Shown here: positions 1 through 8,411 of the stretch, piece after piece
Numbering within the stretch: the first letter of the stretch is position 1
How the letters are laid out: every line of letters begins with the position of its first letter
NCBI GenBank assembly: GCA_044448905.1
Contig: JBIOHJ010000043.1
Coordinates: forward strand, 1-22,812
Source: JBIOHJ01 sp044448905
Lineage (GTDB): Bacteria; Bacteroidota; Bacteroidia; AKYH767-A; OLB10
Reading direction: 5' to 3'
DNA length: 22,812 bases
Made by a program: the position numbers and the translations under genes
The notes under the pieces: model-generated
Database searches by the model: none
What the model was told of the DNA's origin: nothing
Seen by the model: the letters and a program-made list of their open reading frames with translations, nothing else

Positions 1-655
1 ATATAATACTGTTTTCTCCTTTTGCCGGAAGAAGAGGCAGGTGAGAAAAAAACGGGATCGGAAAAAAAGAATAACCCTGGCAGAAAATAATTTTCGAAGC
101 GGTAATATTTTTCCATTTAATGCCCTCGGTTTTTATTTTCATTTCATCAAATGAAAAAGTTTCGGAATGCAAAACACCTTTCTCTAAAAAATGTTTTTTG
201 AGCAAGCCGGCTAATTTTGCGATATCCATGTATCCCGATTTGTTTATTAAAATCCCGCCATGCGGTGACTTGAAAACATGTTTCATGAATTCGGGATAAA
301 TTTCACCGCCAAGATATTTTTCATATCCCGGTTCGCTGCCTTTCGCAACCCAGTCGTTTCGGGTTTTTACCGAATCAAAAATTTCCAGGATCGGTAAATC
401 GAAAAACAATTTTTCACCAAAACGGTTTTCAATTTCATGGTAATAATTTCTTGCAAACGGAATGAGGGAATCTGCCCGCCAGGTTTTCACAATGCGCCTT
501 CCTGTAATGGGTTGAATAATCCCGGCAGCAATTTTAGAAGGTGAAGTTGGCTTGTCTTCATCAATAACAATAATTTTCCTGCCTGAGTTGAGTAATTCAT
601 ACCCAAGGAGGCTTCCGGCAATACCCTGACCAACTATAATGTAATCTAAAATCAA
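1..655 (-). CDS. FAD-dependent oxidoreductase, DAO-like (3' end outside window)
   Basis: This is the N-terminal part, about 218 residues, of a flavin-dependent oxidoreductase; the gene continues past the left edge. The N-terminus shows a Rossmann FAD-binding motif, YIIVGQGIAGS at residues 5-15, with the acidic end of beta-2 in IVIDED near residues 29-34. Downstream are IAAGIIQPITGRR, typical of D-amino-acid-oxidase-like (DAO) proteins, and KIIFCQGY before the edge, the strand that closes back to the FAD domain. The substrate cannot be predicted. No ATG gives the full FAD motif. The in-frame TTG at 655 is the only reasonable start, since a TAA lies five codons upstream (668-670). No Shine-Dalgarno sequence is visible. 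It is transcribed away from the fatty acid hydroxylase, with a small secreted-protein gene upstream on the same strand. The FAD family is secure from the motifs; the precise enzyme is not. Confidence 0.8.
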   Translation of the reverse strand, partial: MILDYIIVGQGIAGSLLGYELLNSGRKIIVIDEDKPTSPSKIAAGIIQPITGRRIVKTWRADSLIPFARNYYHEIENRFGEKLFFDLPILEIFDSVKTRNDWVAKGSEPGYEKYLGGEIYPEFMKHVFKSPHGGILINKSGYMDIAKLAGLLKKHFLEKGVLHSETFSFDEMKIKTEGIKWKNITASKIIFCQGYSFFPIPFFSHLPLLPAKGENSII

Positions 656-736
656 CGAATACGAATTTTACAAACGAACGAATAAAAAAATACTTTGTGT
701 TTTACTGATTAAGTATTCTGAGAGCAATTAGCGGCA

Positions 737-1231
737 TTATTTTTCAGCAGGAGGCGCAGCTGGCGGAAGCGGACCACACGGATCAATCTTTTCCTCAATA
801 ATTATTTCAACAGGATAATTTGATTTCCGGTACACCCGCAACGTGCCGTATGATTGCGATTTAAATTCCTCTTCACAAGTTGCCTGTAACTCTTTCTTAT
901 TATAAGGTTTTTTATCAGCAGATTTTACATCAGATAAATAAATATTGTAAACGCCAGGCTTAATTCTCAATTCAAAATTACCTGTTGAATCGGTTTCAAG
1001 CAAAAAAGATTTATTGCTGTAAAAAGATTTTTTTAAAAACAGCTTGTCATTTTTAAATGCAACCGGTTTCCGAAGCTCGGCAAGCATTTCATCGGTAGGC
1101 GCTGCTCCGCCTTTATAGGCAGCAATCCATTTAACTTTTCCCTTAATCAATATCTGGTAATTCCGTACAGTTGACTGGCTGAAGCATGGTGCTGCTATCA
1201 AAAATAAAATAAAAACGAGTTTGCATTTCAT
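737..1231 (-). CDS. Secreted protein with carboxypeptidase-regulatory-like fold, function unknown
   Basis: 164 residues starting at ATG 1231. Residues 1-18 form a clear signal peptide (charged MKCK, hydrophobic core, cleavage near CFS-QS), so the protein is exported. A central stretch around residues 80-100, with TDSTGNFELRIKPGVYNIYL, resembles the strand pattern of carboxypeptidase-regulatory/transthyretin-like beta-sandwich domains common in secreted Bacteroidota proteins. The C-terminus is proline- and alanine-rich after a CGP motif. I do not recognise a specific family or function. It lies 81 bp upstream of the oxidoreductase on the same strand and is divergent from the fatty acid hydroxylase, with 67 bp between the two starts. 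Confidence 0.75.
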   Translation of the reverse strand: MKCKLVFILFLIAAPCFSQSTVRNYQILIKGKVKWIAAYKGGAAPTDEMLAELRKPVAFKNDKLFLKKSFYSNKSFLLETDSTGNFELRIKPGVYNIYLSDVKSADKKPYNKKELQATCEEEFKSQSYGTLRVYRKSNYPVEIIIEEKIDPCGPLPPAAPPAEK

Positions 1232-1271
1232 ACATTTAAGTTATATTTACTCCTTGTCTTGCTTCTTTTTA

Positions 1272-1279
1272 TAACTTTG
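1272..1279 (+). promoter_or_regulatory. Putative Bacteroidota -7 promoter box (TAACTTTG)
   Basis: TAACTTTG matches the TAnnTTTG -7 consensus of Bacteroidota primary sigma-factor promoters and lies 19 bp before the ATG of the fatty acid hydroxylase gene. No well-spaced -33 TTTG is present, so this is a -7 candidate only. Confidence 0.4.
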
Positions 1280-1298
1280 CATCAAATATCTGAATAAA

Positions 1299-1928
1299 AT
1301 GCCAAAGAAACTTTTTGTTTCGAATAAAGACGAATGTGTGCAGATGTTTGAAAACAGGCTTCTCGATAAGCTTTCACACATTCATTTTACTGTTCCGCTT
1401 TTTATTTTTATTCCGGTAATAATATTTTTTTTATACAAAGGAATTTTCATTTTTGAATTGACTGCCTTAGCTATTGCGAGTTATTCAATATTTGGTTTGC
1501 TTGTCTGGACATTGACAGAATATTTACTGCACCGCTTTATTTTTCACTGGGAATTACCCGGTAAATGGGGAAAACGTATTCATTTTATTTTTCATGGCGT
1601 GCATCATGATTACCCCAGCGACAGCAAACGGCTTGTGATGGTGCCCACCGTAAGCATCCCGCTTGCTTTGTTGTTTTATTATCTATTTTATTTATTGCTT
1701 GGTCAAATAAATGTTGCACCTTTTTTTTCAGGATTCCTTATCGGGTATCTTTTTTATGATATGTCGCATTATGCGGTTCATCATTACAATTTTAAGAGCA
1801 AATTCTGGCTGGCGCTTAAGCATCATCACATGATCCATCATTATAGCGATGACCATAATGGCTTTGGTGTGAGTTCGAAATTCTGGGACCTGGTTTTCAG
1901 AACCACTTTTAAGAAAGAAATTAAATAG
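1299..1928 (+). CDS. Fatty acid hydroxylase / sterol desaturase superfamily membrane protein
   Basis: 209 residues with about four hydrophobic segments (roughly 29-48, 50-71, 116-134, 138-155) and the histidine clusters that define this di-iron superfamily: HRFIFH (78-83), HFIFHGVHH (95-103), HYAVHH (157-162) and HHHMIHH (175-181). These ligate two irons on the cytoplasmic face and activate O2 to hydroxylate a lipid. The short length and the spacing of the His boxes resemble the fatty-acid 2-hydroxylase (Scs7/FA2H) type more than large sterol oxidases. A role in 2-hydroxylating acyl chains, perhaps of sphingolipids or lipid A, is inference. Start ATG 1299 is preceded by a TAnnTTTG box. The gene stands alone, 79 bp before trmN6. 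Confidence 0.88.
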   Translation: MPKKLFVSNKDECVQMFENRLLDKLSHIHFTVPLFIFIPVIIFFLYKGIFIFELTALAIASYSIFGLLVWTLTEYLLHRFIFHWELPGKWGKRIHFIFHGVHHDYPSDSKRLVMVPTVSIPLALLFYYLFYLLLGQINVAPFFSGFLIGYLFYDMSHYAVHHYNFKSKFWLALKHHHMIHHYSDDHNGFGVSSKFWDLVFRTTFKKEIK

Positions 1929-2007
1929 CTGTTTTTTGTTTCCGGCTGTTTTAATCAATTATTATTTTTTATTTTTACTCCTGCAATTGAATCTTTAATA
2001 CGATTTT

Positions 2008-2736
2008 ATGCATGAGTCACCGTTTCAGTTTAAGCAATTTACTATTCAGCAGGACAAATGCGCAATGAAGGTTGGCACCGATGGTGTTTTATTGGGTGCC
2101 TGGGTGCAAACCCGTGATGCAAAAAAAATTCTAGATATTGGCACCGGTACCGGTTTAATTGCCCTCATGCTGGCACAAAAATCAAATGCCCGTATTGATG
2201 CCATTGATATAGATTCGAGTGCATACGAACAGGCAATTGAAAATTTCAGGAATAGCTTATGGCAGAACCGGGTAAAAGTTTTTCATTCTTCCATCCAGCA
2301 GTTTTCAAAAACTACTGTTCTTAAATATGATTTGATTGTAAGCAACCCTCCTTTTTTTGAAGATGCTTTTAAAGCAGGTTCCGAAGCGCGAAACATAGCA
2401 AGGCATACCGATGAAACCTTAAGCTTTGATGATTTAATAAGTTGTGTTAAAAATTTACTTAAGTCCGAAGGAAGTTTTTGTGTTATTCTTCCTTTTAAGG
2501 AGGGAAACAATTTTATTGATAAAGCTGCATCCAGCGGGTTATTTATTCAAAGGTTAACGCGCGTAAAAACTAAAATTGAAAAGCACGAAAAAAGATTGCT
2601 TATCGAATTCGGGTTGCAGCAAATACCCGCTGTTGAAAACGACATGGTTATACAGGAAGAAGATTTGAGCTTTACGAAAGAATACATCGAGCTTACTAAA
2701 GATTATTACCTGGGGCTTAAAAACCCGGTAGCTTAG
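2008..2736 (+). CDS. trmN6: tRNA1(Val) (adenine(37)-N6)-methyltransferase
   Basis: 242 residues, close to the usual length of the YfiC/TrmN6 family. This SAM-dependent enzyme adds the N6-methyl group to A37 next to the anticodon of tRNA-Val. The N-terminus FKQFTIQQDKCAMKVGTDGV (8-27) is the family signature, including the MKVGTDGVLLGAW stretch. SAM motif I is DIGTGTGL (43-50), an acidic loop follows at DAIDID (64-69), and the adenine-N6 catalytic motif is NPPFF (113-117). The start is the ATG at 2008; an internal ATG two codons later is less likely because the N-terminal MHESPFQFKQF is conserved. It is monocistronic as far as can be seen. Confidence 0.92.
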   Translation: MHESPFQFKQFTIQQDKCAMKVGTDGVLLGAWVQTRDAKKILDIGTGTGLIALMLAQKSNARIDAIDIDSSAYEQAIENFRNSLWQNRVKVFHSSIQQFSKTTVLKYDLIVSNPPFFEDAFKAGSEARNIARHTDETLSFDDLISCVKNLLKSEGSFCVILPFKEGNNFIDKAASSGLFIQRLTRVKTKIEKHEKRLLIEFGLQQIPAVENDMVIQEEDLSFTKEYIELTKDYYLGLKNPVA

Positions 2737-2935
2737 TTTTCGAAAATCCTATTTTCAAATTTTTCAGAACTTAAACTTACCGCTTTTTACTTTGGCGATG
2801 GTTTGCTATTCATTCCATTATTTTTCATCAAAAAGTTAATTGAAATTTACCCAAGACATTTTGTTGTTAACCAAATAAATCCAATAGCATTTATTTACAT
2901 TGTTACTTTCACACCTTATAATTTCCAAAAAAAAC

Positions 2936-5900
2936 ATGTTTACTTTACATCGTTCAACCGCATTGGTTTTATCAATTTTTATTTTTCTTTTTAAGAATTC
3001 CAATGCGCAAACTCTTCCTGCAAATTTTCAGGATCAATTAGTAAGCAACGGGTGGAGTGAGGTAGAGGGTTTCCGGTTTGATATAACCGGGCAGATGTAT
3101 GTTTGGGAAAAAGCAGGCAAAGTCTGGGTAGTGGATACGAACGGAGTAAAAGTGGCTACTCCTCTTCTTGATATTCATGAAGAAGTAGGAGGGTGGCGCG
3201 ATCACGGTTTAAACGGTTTTGCTTTGGATCCTGATTTTAGAAACAATGGTTACTACTATCTTTTTTATACCGTTGACAGATATCATCTTTTGTATTATGG
3301 AACGGGTGGATATAATGCCGCTGTAGATTCATTTTACAATGCAACCATAGCTAGGGTAACACGGTACACTGCAAATCAGGCAACTAATTTTACCACTACT
3401 GTAGCAGGTAGCCGTTTGGTCTTAATTGGTGAAAATAAAAAAACGGGCATCCCGGTTTTGCACGAATCTCATAGTGGCGGGCAATTAATTTTTGGCACCG
3501 ATGGATCGCTGCTCGTTTCTACAGGAGATGGAGCGAGCTATAATGGAATTGATTCCGGGAGCAGGAGCGATACTTACTGGCAACGGGCACTTAACGATAC
3601 CATTATCCGTATAAAAGAAAATGTGGGCGCTTTCCGTTCGCAGTTGGTGGATTGTTTAAATGGTAAAATTTTACGCATTGACCCGGCTACTGGTAATGGA
3701 TTGCCTTCAAATCCTTTTTATAATGCATCCAATCCGGGTTCCCGCAGGGCAAAAGTATGGGCAATGGGTTTGCGAAATCCTTTCAGGATGACATTAAAAC
3801 CTGGGACAGGGAATACCGATATAACAGCAGGCGATCCGGGCGCAATATATATTGGTGATGTGGGCTGGGGGACCTGGGAGGATTTGCATGTGGTAAAAGA
3901 AAGCGGCAAAAATTTAGGGTGGCCGCTATTTGAAGGGCTCGCAAAACATGCAGGCTACCTAAGTGCTTCACCCTATAATCAAGATGCTGCTAATCCGTTA
4001 TATGGCATGGGTGGATGTACACAACAATTTTTCAGGTTCAGAGATCTTTTAGTTCAGGATACTTTAGGCACACCTTCATTTCCAAATCCATGCAACAGTT
4101 CACAGCAAGTTCCTTCTTCCATTCTAAAGTTCATGCATTCGCGTCCTGCAGTTGACTGGTATCATGCAAGTGATAATGCGCGAACCGGAATTTTCAATGG
4201 AACTTCGGCATCTGAAATATTAATAAATAATGCATTATCTCCGGTTCAGGGTCAGATATACAGAGGAAATGCTTCGGTTGGAGGAGCCTGGTATTTGGGT
4301 AATAAATATCCGGTGTCACATCAAAATTCTTACTTTCATGCAGACTTCGGGCAGAGTTGGATTAAAAAATTCAATTTCGATTCAAATAATGACCCCGACT
4401 CGGTTGTTAATTTCGGCTCAGGCATGGGTCCTGTTGTTTTTCTCGAATACAACCCTAAAGATGAATGGTTGTATTATGTAAAATATCCTTCTGACATTCG
4501 CAGAATAATTTATAATGGCAGTGTAAATAATCCTCCCACTGCAATCGCTTCGCAAAACATTTTATATGGTTCAGCCCCGTTATCTGTAAATTTCACCGGA
4601 GCCAACTCAACTGACCCCGAAAATCTTCCGCTTTCCTACAGTTGGAATTTTGGTGACGGTACACTCAATAGCACTTCTCCAAATCCAAGTCATGTTTTTT
4701 CGGCACCCAATTCAAATCCGGTTACCTACAATGTGGTACTCACAGTTACCGATAATGTTAACCAGGTTTCTTCGACTTCATTAAAGGTATTTGTAAACAA
4801 TACTCCACCTCAGGTTTCAATAACCAGTTTCAACGATGGCGATTTATATACCATGTCGGGAAATACTATTTTGCCTTTGCAGGCAAATGTTTTTGATGCC
4901 GAGCACGGGCCTTCGCAGCTTTTCTATTCGTGGACAACCTTTTTGCATCATAACAATCATGAACATCCCGAAGCATCCGACACCAATAAAATTGCTTCAA
5001 CAACAATTACCCCCGAAGGATGCAACGGGGAAACTTTTTATTTCCGCATTCAGCTAACGGTTACCGATGCCGCAGGATTGTCAACAACAATAAGTTCAAA
5101 TATTTATCCTGCCTGCGATCCGCCCGAAGCATTTTTCACTTCAAACACAAATAAAGTTTGCCAGGGAGGAACAATTAATTTTATTGACAACTCAACCAAC
5201 TTACCTGATAGCTGGCAATGGTCGTTTCCCGGTGGAAATCCCGCTATTTCGAGTTTAGAAAATCCGCCAGTTGTTTACAGCAGTGCAGGGACTTTTGACG
5301 TGAGTCTAATTGTAACAAGTATACAAGGTGCCGATACTTTATTAATGCCGGGTATAATTCAAGTTTACAGCAATCCCCAGGCAATAATTACACCTTCGGG
5401 TACCGATTCGGTCTGCTCCGGAATAGCGGTATTATTAAATTCAAATACCGGTTCAAACTTAAGTTATCAATGGATAAAAAACAATGTGAATATTCCCGGT
5501 GCAAACTTACTTTCCTATAATGCAACGGCTTCAGGAACGTACAAAGTCAAAGTAGTGCGTACAACCACTGGTTGCAATAAAACCTCGACAGGAAAAAAAA
5601 TTGTTTACAGGGCAAAACCTTCGGCATTAATTACACCTGATGGTCCCACTACTTTTTGTAATGGTGACAGCGTGGTTTTTTCAGCTCCCATAGTTGCGGG
5701 TAATACTTATGGCTGGAAGAAAAACGGTGTTTATATCAGTAGTGCAATTAATAGCTCCTATGCTGCTAAAACTGCGGGTAACTACAGAGTGGTGGTAACG
5801 GATCAGCATGGTTGTTCTAAGACATCTGAAGTAGTAGTGGTAGTTGTTAATTGCCGGTTAGCGGGAGAAGATTTGGCTGAATTCGATGGCTTTAATGTCG

Positions 5901-6160
5901 AAATTTTTCCTAATCCGGTTTCAGGAAAAGCCACGCTGAGTATTGTTACTGATGCTGAAGATAAAATTGATGTTCAATTTTTTGATGCAATCGGCAAACA
6001 ACTCAATTCACCATTCCGAAGTTTTGCTTGTCAGATTGGAGGGAATTATTTTGATTTTGATGCGACTTCCTTTTTGCCGGGTATTTATTTTGTTAAAATA
6101 ACTTCATTGCGTACTTCGAAAACGATTCGAATGATTGTAGCTGAAAACGAAAACAGGTAG
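2936..6160 (+). CDS. Secreted glucose/sorbosone dehydrogenase-like protein with PKD/Ig modules and T9SS sorting domain
   Basis: 1074 residues from ATG 2936, chosen because it puts a signal peptide (MFTLHRSTALVLSIF..., cleavage near NAQ-T, about 25) at the N-terminus; the longer reading from 2900 adds a non-signal extension. Residues about 30-520 form a six-bladed propeller of the PQQ-type glucose/sorbosone dehydrogenase family, with GKILRIDPATGNG (about 243), MGLRNPFRM (about 276) and IGDVGWGTWEDL (about 306). Next come a PKD domain (about 530-622, with SYSWNFGDGT), a second beta-sandwich (623-726), another PKD-like unit (728-811) and two Ig-like modules (814-972, each with SYQWIKNN- or YGWKKNG-type strands). 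The tail from about 985, VEIFPNPVSGKATL..., is a T9SS type A sorting domain. The protein is probably exported across the outer membrane and attached to or released from the surface. Sugar oxidation is inferred from the family only. Confidence 0.88.
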   Translation: MFTLHRSTALVLSIFIFLFKNSNAQTLPANFQDQLVSNGWSEVEGFRFDITGQMYVWEKAGKVWVVDTNGVKVATPLLDIHEEVGGWRDHGLNGFALDPDFRNNGYYYLFYTVDRYHLLYYGTGGYNAAVDSFYNATIARVTRYTANQATNFTTTVAGSRLVLIGENKKTGIPVLHESHSGGQLIFGTDGSLLVSTGDGASYNGIDSGSRSDTYWQRALNDTIIRIKENVGAFRSQLVDCLNGKILRIDPATGNGLPSNPFYNASNPGSRRAKVWAMGLRNPFRMTLKPGTGNTDITAGDPGAIYIGDVGWGTWEDLHVVKESGKNLGWPLFEGLAKHAGYLSASPYNQDAANPLYGMGGCTQQFFRFRDLLVQDTLGTPSFPNPCNSSQQVPSSILKFMHSRPAVDWYHASDNARTGIFNGTSASEILINNALSPVQGQIYRGNASVGGAWYLGNKYPVSHQNSYFHADFGQSWIKKFNFDSNNDPDSVVNFGSGMGPVVFLEYNPKDEWLYYVKYPSDIRRIIYNGSVNNPPTAIASQNILYGSAPLSVNFTGANSTDPENLPLSYSWNFGDGTLNSTSPNPSHVFSAPNSNPVTYNVVLTVTDNVNQVSSTSLKVFVNNTPPQVSITSFNDGDLYTMSGNTILPLQANVFDAEHGPSQLFYSWTTFLHHNNHEHPEASDTNKIASTTITPEGCNGETFYFRIQLTVTDAAGLSTTISSNIYPACDPPEAFFTSNTNKVCQGGTINFIDNSTNLPDSWQWSFPGGNPAISSLENPPVVYSSAGTFDVSLIVTSIQGADTLLMPGIIQVYSNPQAIITPSGTDSVCSGIAVLLNSNTGSNLSYQWIKNNVNIPGANLLSYNATASGTYKVKVVRTTTGCNKTSTGKKIVYRAKPSALITPDGPTTFCNGDSVVFSAPIVAGNTYGWKKNGVYISSAINSSYAAKTAGNYRVVVTDQHGCSKTSEVVVVVVNCRLAGEDLAEFDGFNVEIFPNPVSGKATLSIVTDAEDKIDVQFFDAIGKQLNSPFRSFACQIGGNYFDFDATSFLPGIYFVKITSLRTSKTIRMIVAENENR

Positions 6161-6186
6161 GGTTGTTTTTACTCTGAAATTATTTG

Positions 6187-7359
6187 TTAAAAATGCGTTC
6201 GCGCAATTATTTTCTGATATAAGCTAATATATTTTTCCGCAACTTCCTTCATTGAAAAATTTTTCCTGACTGCATGAAAACCATTTACTCCCATTTCATA
6301 TCGCTTGTGAACCGGTGTATGAAAAATTTCTGCAATTGATTTGCTGATGTCAGTTGCATGAAGAGTGCTTACCCAGCCGCAACGGTTGTCTCGTACAAAA
6401 TCACATAAGTTTACTTTGTCGGAAATATAAACAGGCAGGGCAACGGAAAGAGCTTCAGCTACAACCAGTCCAAAATTTTCCTGGTGACTTGTCAGTACTA
6501 GGGCATCGTAAGTTCTCAACTTTTCATCACGCTCATCGGGATTCAAATTTCCCATAAAGGAAATATTTCTTTGTACATTTAATTCGCTTATCAGCTGCTC
6601 CAGTTCATTTTTACAGTTATCATCATCTGATCCGTAAATATCTACATGAATGCCTTTCAACATATCTTTATCAAGTAACGAAATACCTTTCAGCAACAGG
6701 TCAATTCCTTTTTTGCGATTAATTCTTCCCAGAAAGACCAAACTTATTTTTCTGTTATCAGCCGGCTGCTGTTTTATTTCAGCAGCGGGAAATTGAAAGC
6801 CAATTGGAATAACAATCGGATGAAGCGATTTTTTAATTATGGAATTTATTTTTTCATTTTCTGTTGTAAATTGAACAGCTTTGGCAGCAGCAAGCAATTT
6901 ATCATCGAATAAAAAACGATGAATTTCTTTCATCCATTTTGAACGTGTTAACGAAAAAGCATCGAGCATTCCGTGAGGTGTTACCACATAGGGAATGTGA
7001 TTATTAAATGCAAACTGCATCCCTTTACGTGAAAAAGCATTAAACAAAGTATTTACATGAATTAAATCAAAAGATGAAAAATGTTCGAGATACTTATTCA
7101 GCAAACCAGAGTCAAAATATTTTTTACGGAATTTATTTTTGGAAACCGGAAGGTAATGAACTTTGACTCCGTCAACGTCTTTTATTATGGGGTCATCCGT
7201 TTCAAATAATTTTTCATCACCATTTAAATTAAGTGTCAGCACTTCAATATGTAAATGATGGTGCTTAACTAAAAACTCCGCCTGCTCTGCAATGCACTTT
7301 GGCGGACCGCCATAAAACCATGAAGGCTTATAATAGGGAGTGATGTATAGAATTTTCAC
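6187..7359 (-). CDS. Glycosyltransferase, GT-B fold, family 4-like
   Basis: 390 residues. The N-terminal Rossmann half carries YITPYYKPSWFYGGPPK (5-21), the glycine-rich acceptor-side loop typical of group 1 glycosyltransferases, and VVTPHGMLD (125-133). The C-terminal half has LVFLGRINRKKGIDLLL (207-223) and the nucleotide-sugar-binding EX7E motif in ENFGLVVAEA (294-303). It should transfer a sugar from a nucleotide donor to an envelope or surface polysaccharide; donor and acceptor are not predictable. The start is GTG at 7359: a TAA lies two codons upstream, and the conserved MKILYITPYY begins there. The gene converges with the preceding T9SS protein gene and is not in a polysaccharide cluster, which is slightly unusual. 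A TAnnTTTG box lies 31 bp upstream. Confidence 0.9.
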   Translation of the reverse strand: MKILYITPYYKPSWFYGGPPKCIAEQAEFLVKHHHLHIEVLTLNLNGDEKLFETDDPIIKDVDGVKVHYLPVSKNKFRKKYFDSGLLNKYLEHFSSFDLIHVNTLFNAFSRKGMQFAFNNHIPYVVTPHGMLDAFSLTRSKWMKEIHRFLFDDKLLAAAKAVQFTTENEKINSIIKKSLHPIVIPIGFQFPAAEIKQQPADNRKISLVFLGRINRKKGIDLLLKGISLLDKDMLKGIHVDIYGSDDDNCKNELEQLISELNVQRNISFMGNLNPDERDEKLRTYDALVLTSHQENFGLVVAEALSVALPVYISDKVNLCDFVRDNRCGWVSTLHATDISKSIAEIFHTPVHKRYEMGVNGFHAVRKNFSMKEVAEKYISLYQKIIARTHF

Positions 7360-7389
7360 AAATTAATTTCCTCAATGGGATCTTTCGGA

Positions 7390-7397
7390 CAAAAGTA
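7390..7397 (-). promoter_or_regulatory. Putative Bacteroidota -7 promoter box (TACTTTTG) for the glycosyltransferase
   Basis: On the minus strand TACTTTTG matches TAnnTTTG and ends 30 bp before the GTG start, implying a leader of roughly 20-25 nt. No clear -33 element is present. Confidence 0.35.
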
Positions 7398-7522
7398 AAT
7401 TTATTTTAAACCAGAATAGCATGTTTACATATATTGCCGGTAAATAACTTCCATGTGTTTTATGGGCTGAATACGATCTAATTTGCTTTAGCCTTATTTT
7501 CTCATAGATAAGTAGTCTTTTG

Positions 7523-7530
7523 TATATTTG
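7523..7530 (+). promoter_or_regulatory. Putative Bacteroidota -7 promoter box (TATATTTG) for clpS
   Basis: TATATTTG matches TAnnTTTG exactly and ends 23 bp before the clpS ATG, so the leader would be short. The -33 region is not recognisable. Confidence 0.4.
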
Positions 7531-7553
7531 CATTTGAATTATGAAAACTAAAA

Positions 7554-7835
7554 ATGAATAATCAGACAAAAACATTTGAAGAAATTGAACTTTTGGTTGA
7601 AGAAAATACCAGGAGCGAAAATCATCTTGTGGTTTTTAATGATGAAGTCAATACTTTTGATTTTGTAATTGAATCATTAATTGATGTATGCCGGCACGAC
7701 CGCCTGCAAGCTGAACAATGCACGCTTTTGGTTCATCATAAGGGAAAATGTTCAGTTAAAGATGGTTCTTTTAAAAAATTGCGTCCCATGTGTGAGGCAT
7801 TACTCGACCGGGGCTTAACTGCTGCCATCCAGTAA
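7554..7835 (+). CDS. clpS: ATP-dependent Clp protease adaptor ClpS
   Basis: 93 residues, the normal length. ClpS binds proteins with N-end-rule destabilising residues and delivers them to ClpAP/ClpCP in the cytoplasm. The sequence shows a flexible acidic N-terminal tail (1-23) and then the folded core. HLVVFNDEVNTFDFVIESL (24-42) contains the ND(E) residues that coordinate the substrate alpha-amino group. CTLLVHHKGKC (56-66) contains the conserved histidine of the pocket, and a C-terminal helix ends in ALLDRGLTAAI. A standalone gene in the same direction as nfeD, 60 bp before its ATG. The canonical NDD is NDE here, a conservative change. Confidence 0.93.
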   Translation: MNNQTKTFEEIELLVEENTRSENHLVVFNDEVNTFDFVIESLIDVCRHDRLQAEQCTLLVHHKGKCSVKDGSFKKLRPMCEALLDRGLTAAIQ

Positions 7836-7868
7836 TTTTTTCAGTATTCTTTCCCCGCTTATTTTAAA

Positions 7869-7876
7869 TATCTTTG
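7869..7876 (+). promoter_or_regulatory. Putative Bacteroidota -7 promoter box (TATCTTTG) for nfeD-floA
   Basis: TATCTTTG fits TAnnTTTG and ends 19 bp before the nfeD ATG at 7896. It probably starts the nfeD-floA transcript. Confidence 0.4.
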
Positions 7877-7895
7877 AAAAAAATTAATTGCATTG

Positions 7896-8366
7896 ATGTT
7901 ATTTACTTCAATAATACTCCTTATACTTTTCGGAATTCTGTTGCTGGTTCTCGAGATATTGATTTTACCGGGATTAATTGCAGGAATTATAGGCGGAATA
8001 TTGGTTTTAGCCGGAATTTCATGGATGTATAAAGAATTTGGAAATACTTATGGGAACTACACAGCTGTAACAACCGCACTTGCCACCTTCGGAGCTATTT
8101 ACTACTCACTTAAGTCAAAAGCATGGACGCGCTTCGGATTAAAAGATTCGCTTGAAGGAAAAACAAACCAGGTTGATAAACTGGAATTGAAAGAAGGGGA
8201 TGAGGGCACAACAGTTTCAGATCTTCGGCCAATGGGAAGCGTAATGATAAATAACATACGGGTTGAAGCGCAATCGCACGGTGAACACATTCCGGCTAAT
8301 TCAAAAATTACCGTGCTTAAAATTCTTCCCAATAAACTAATTGTGAAAAAAAAAACTAAACCTTAG
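7896..8366 (+). CDS. NfeD-family membrane protein, FloA partner
   Basis: 156 residues from ATG 7896; a TTG immediately upstream at 7893 is an alternative start adding one residue. Two or three N-terminal transmembrane helices (about 3-25, 26-45, 53-71) precede a soluble C-terminal OB-fold domain (about 98-152) with the NfeD signature GDEGTTVSDLRPMGSVMI (101-118) and ILPNKLIVKK. NfeD proteins are normally encoded beside a flotillin/SPFH protein and are thought to work with it in membrane microdomains; that pairing is seen here, with floA starting 46 bp downstream. This is the short form lacking the N-terminal ClpP-like serine protease domain. Confidence 0.9.
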   Translation: MLFTSIILLILFGILLLVLEILILPGLIAGIIGGILVLAGISWMYKEFGNTYGNYTAVTTALATFGAIYYSLKSKAWTRFGLKDSLEGKTNQVDKLELKEGDEGTTVSDLRPMGSVMINNIRVEAQSHGEHIPANSKITVLKILPNKLIVKKKTKP

Positions 8367-8411
8367 ATTCAATTTCTATACCTTTAAACTTTAACTCTAA
8401 ACTTTCTCATC

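Noticed and set aside
2742..2756. Terminator after trmN6 (GAAAAT-CCT-ATTTTC hairpin)
   Set aside because: Only a 6-bp, nearly all A/T stem with a weak T tract; not convincing against the AT-rich background.
2900..2935. Upstream start extending the 1074-residue protein by 12 residues
   Set aside because: The extension would bury the signal peptide behind a non-signal stretch; ATG 2936 gives a proper signal sequence.
2803..2994. 63-residue plus-strand open frame before the large T9SS gene
   Set aside because: It overlaps the signal peptide of the 1074-residue gene in another frame, has AT-rich low-complexity translation and no recognisable feature.
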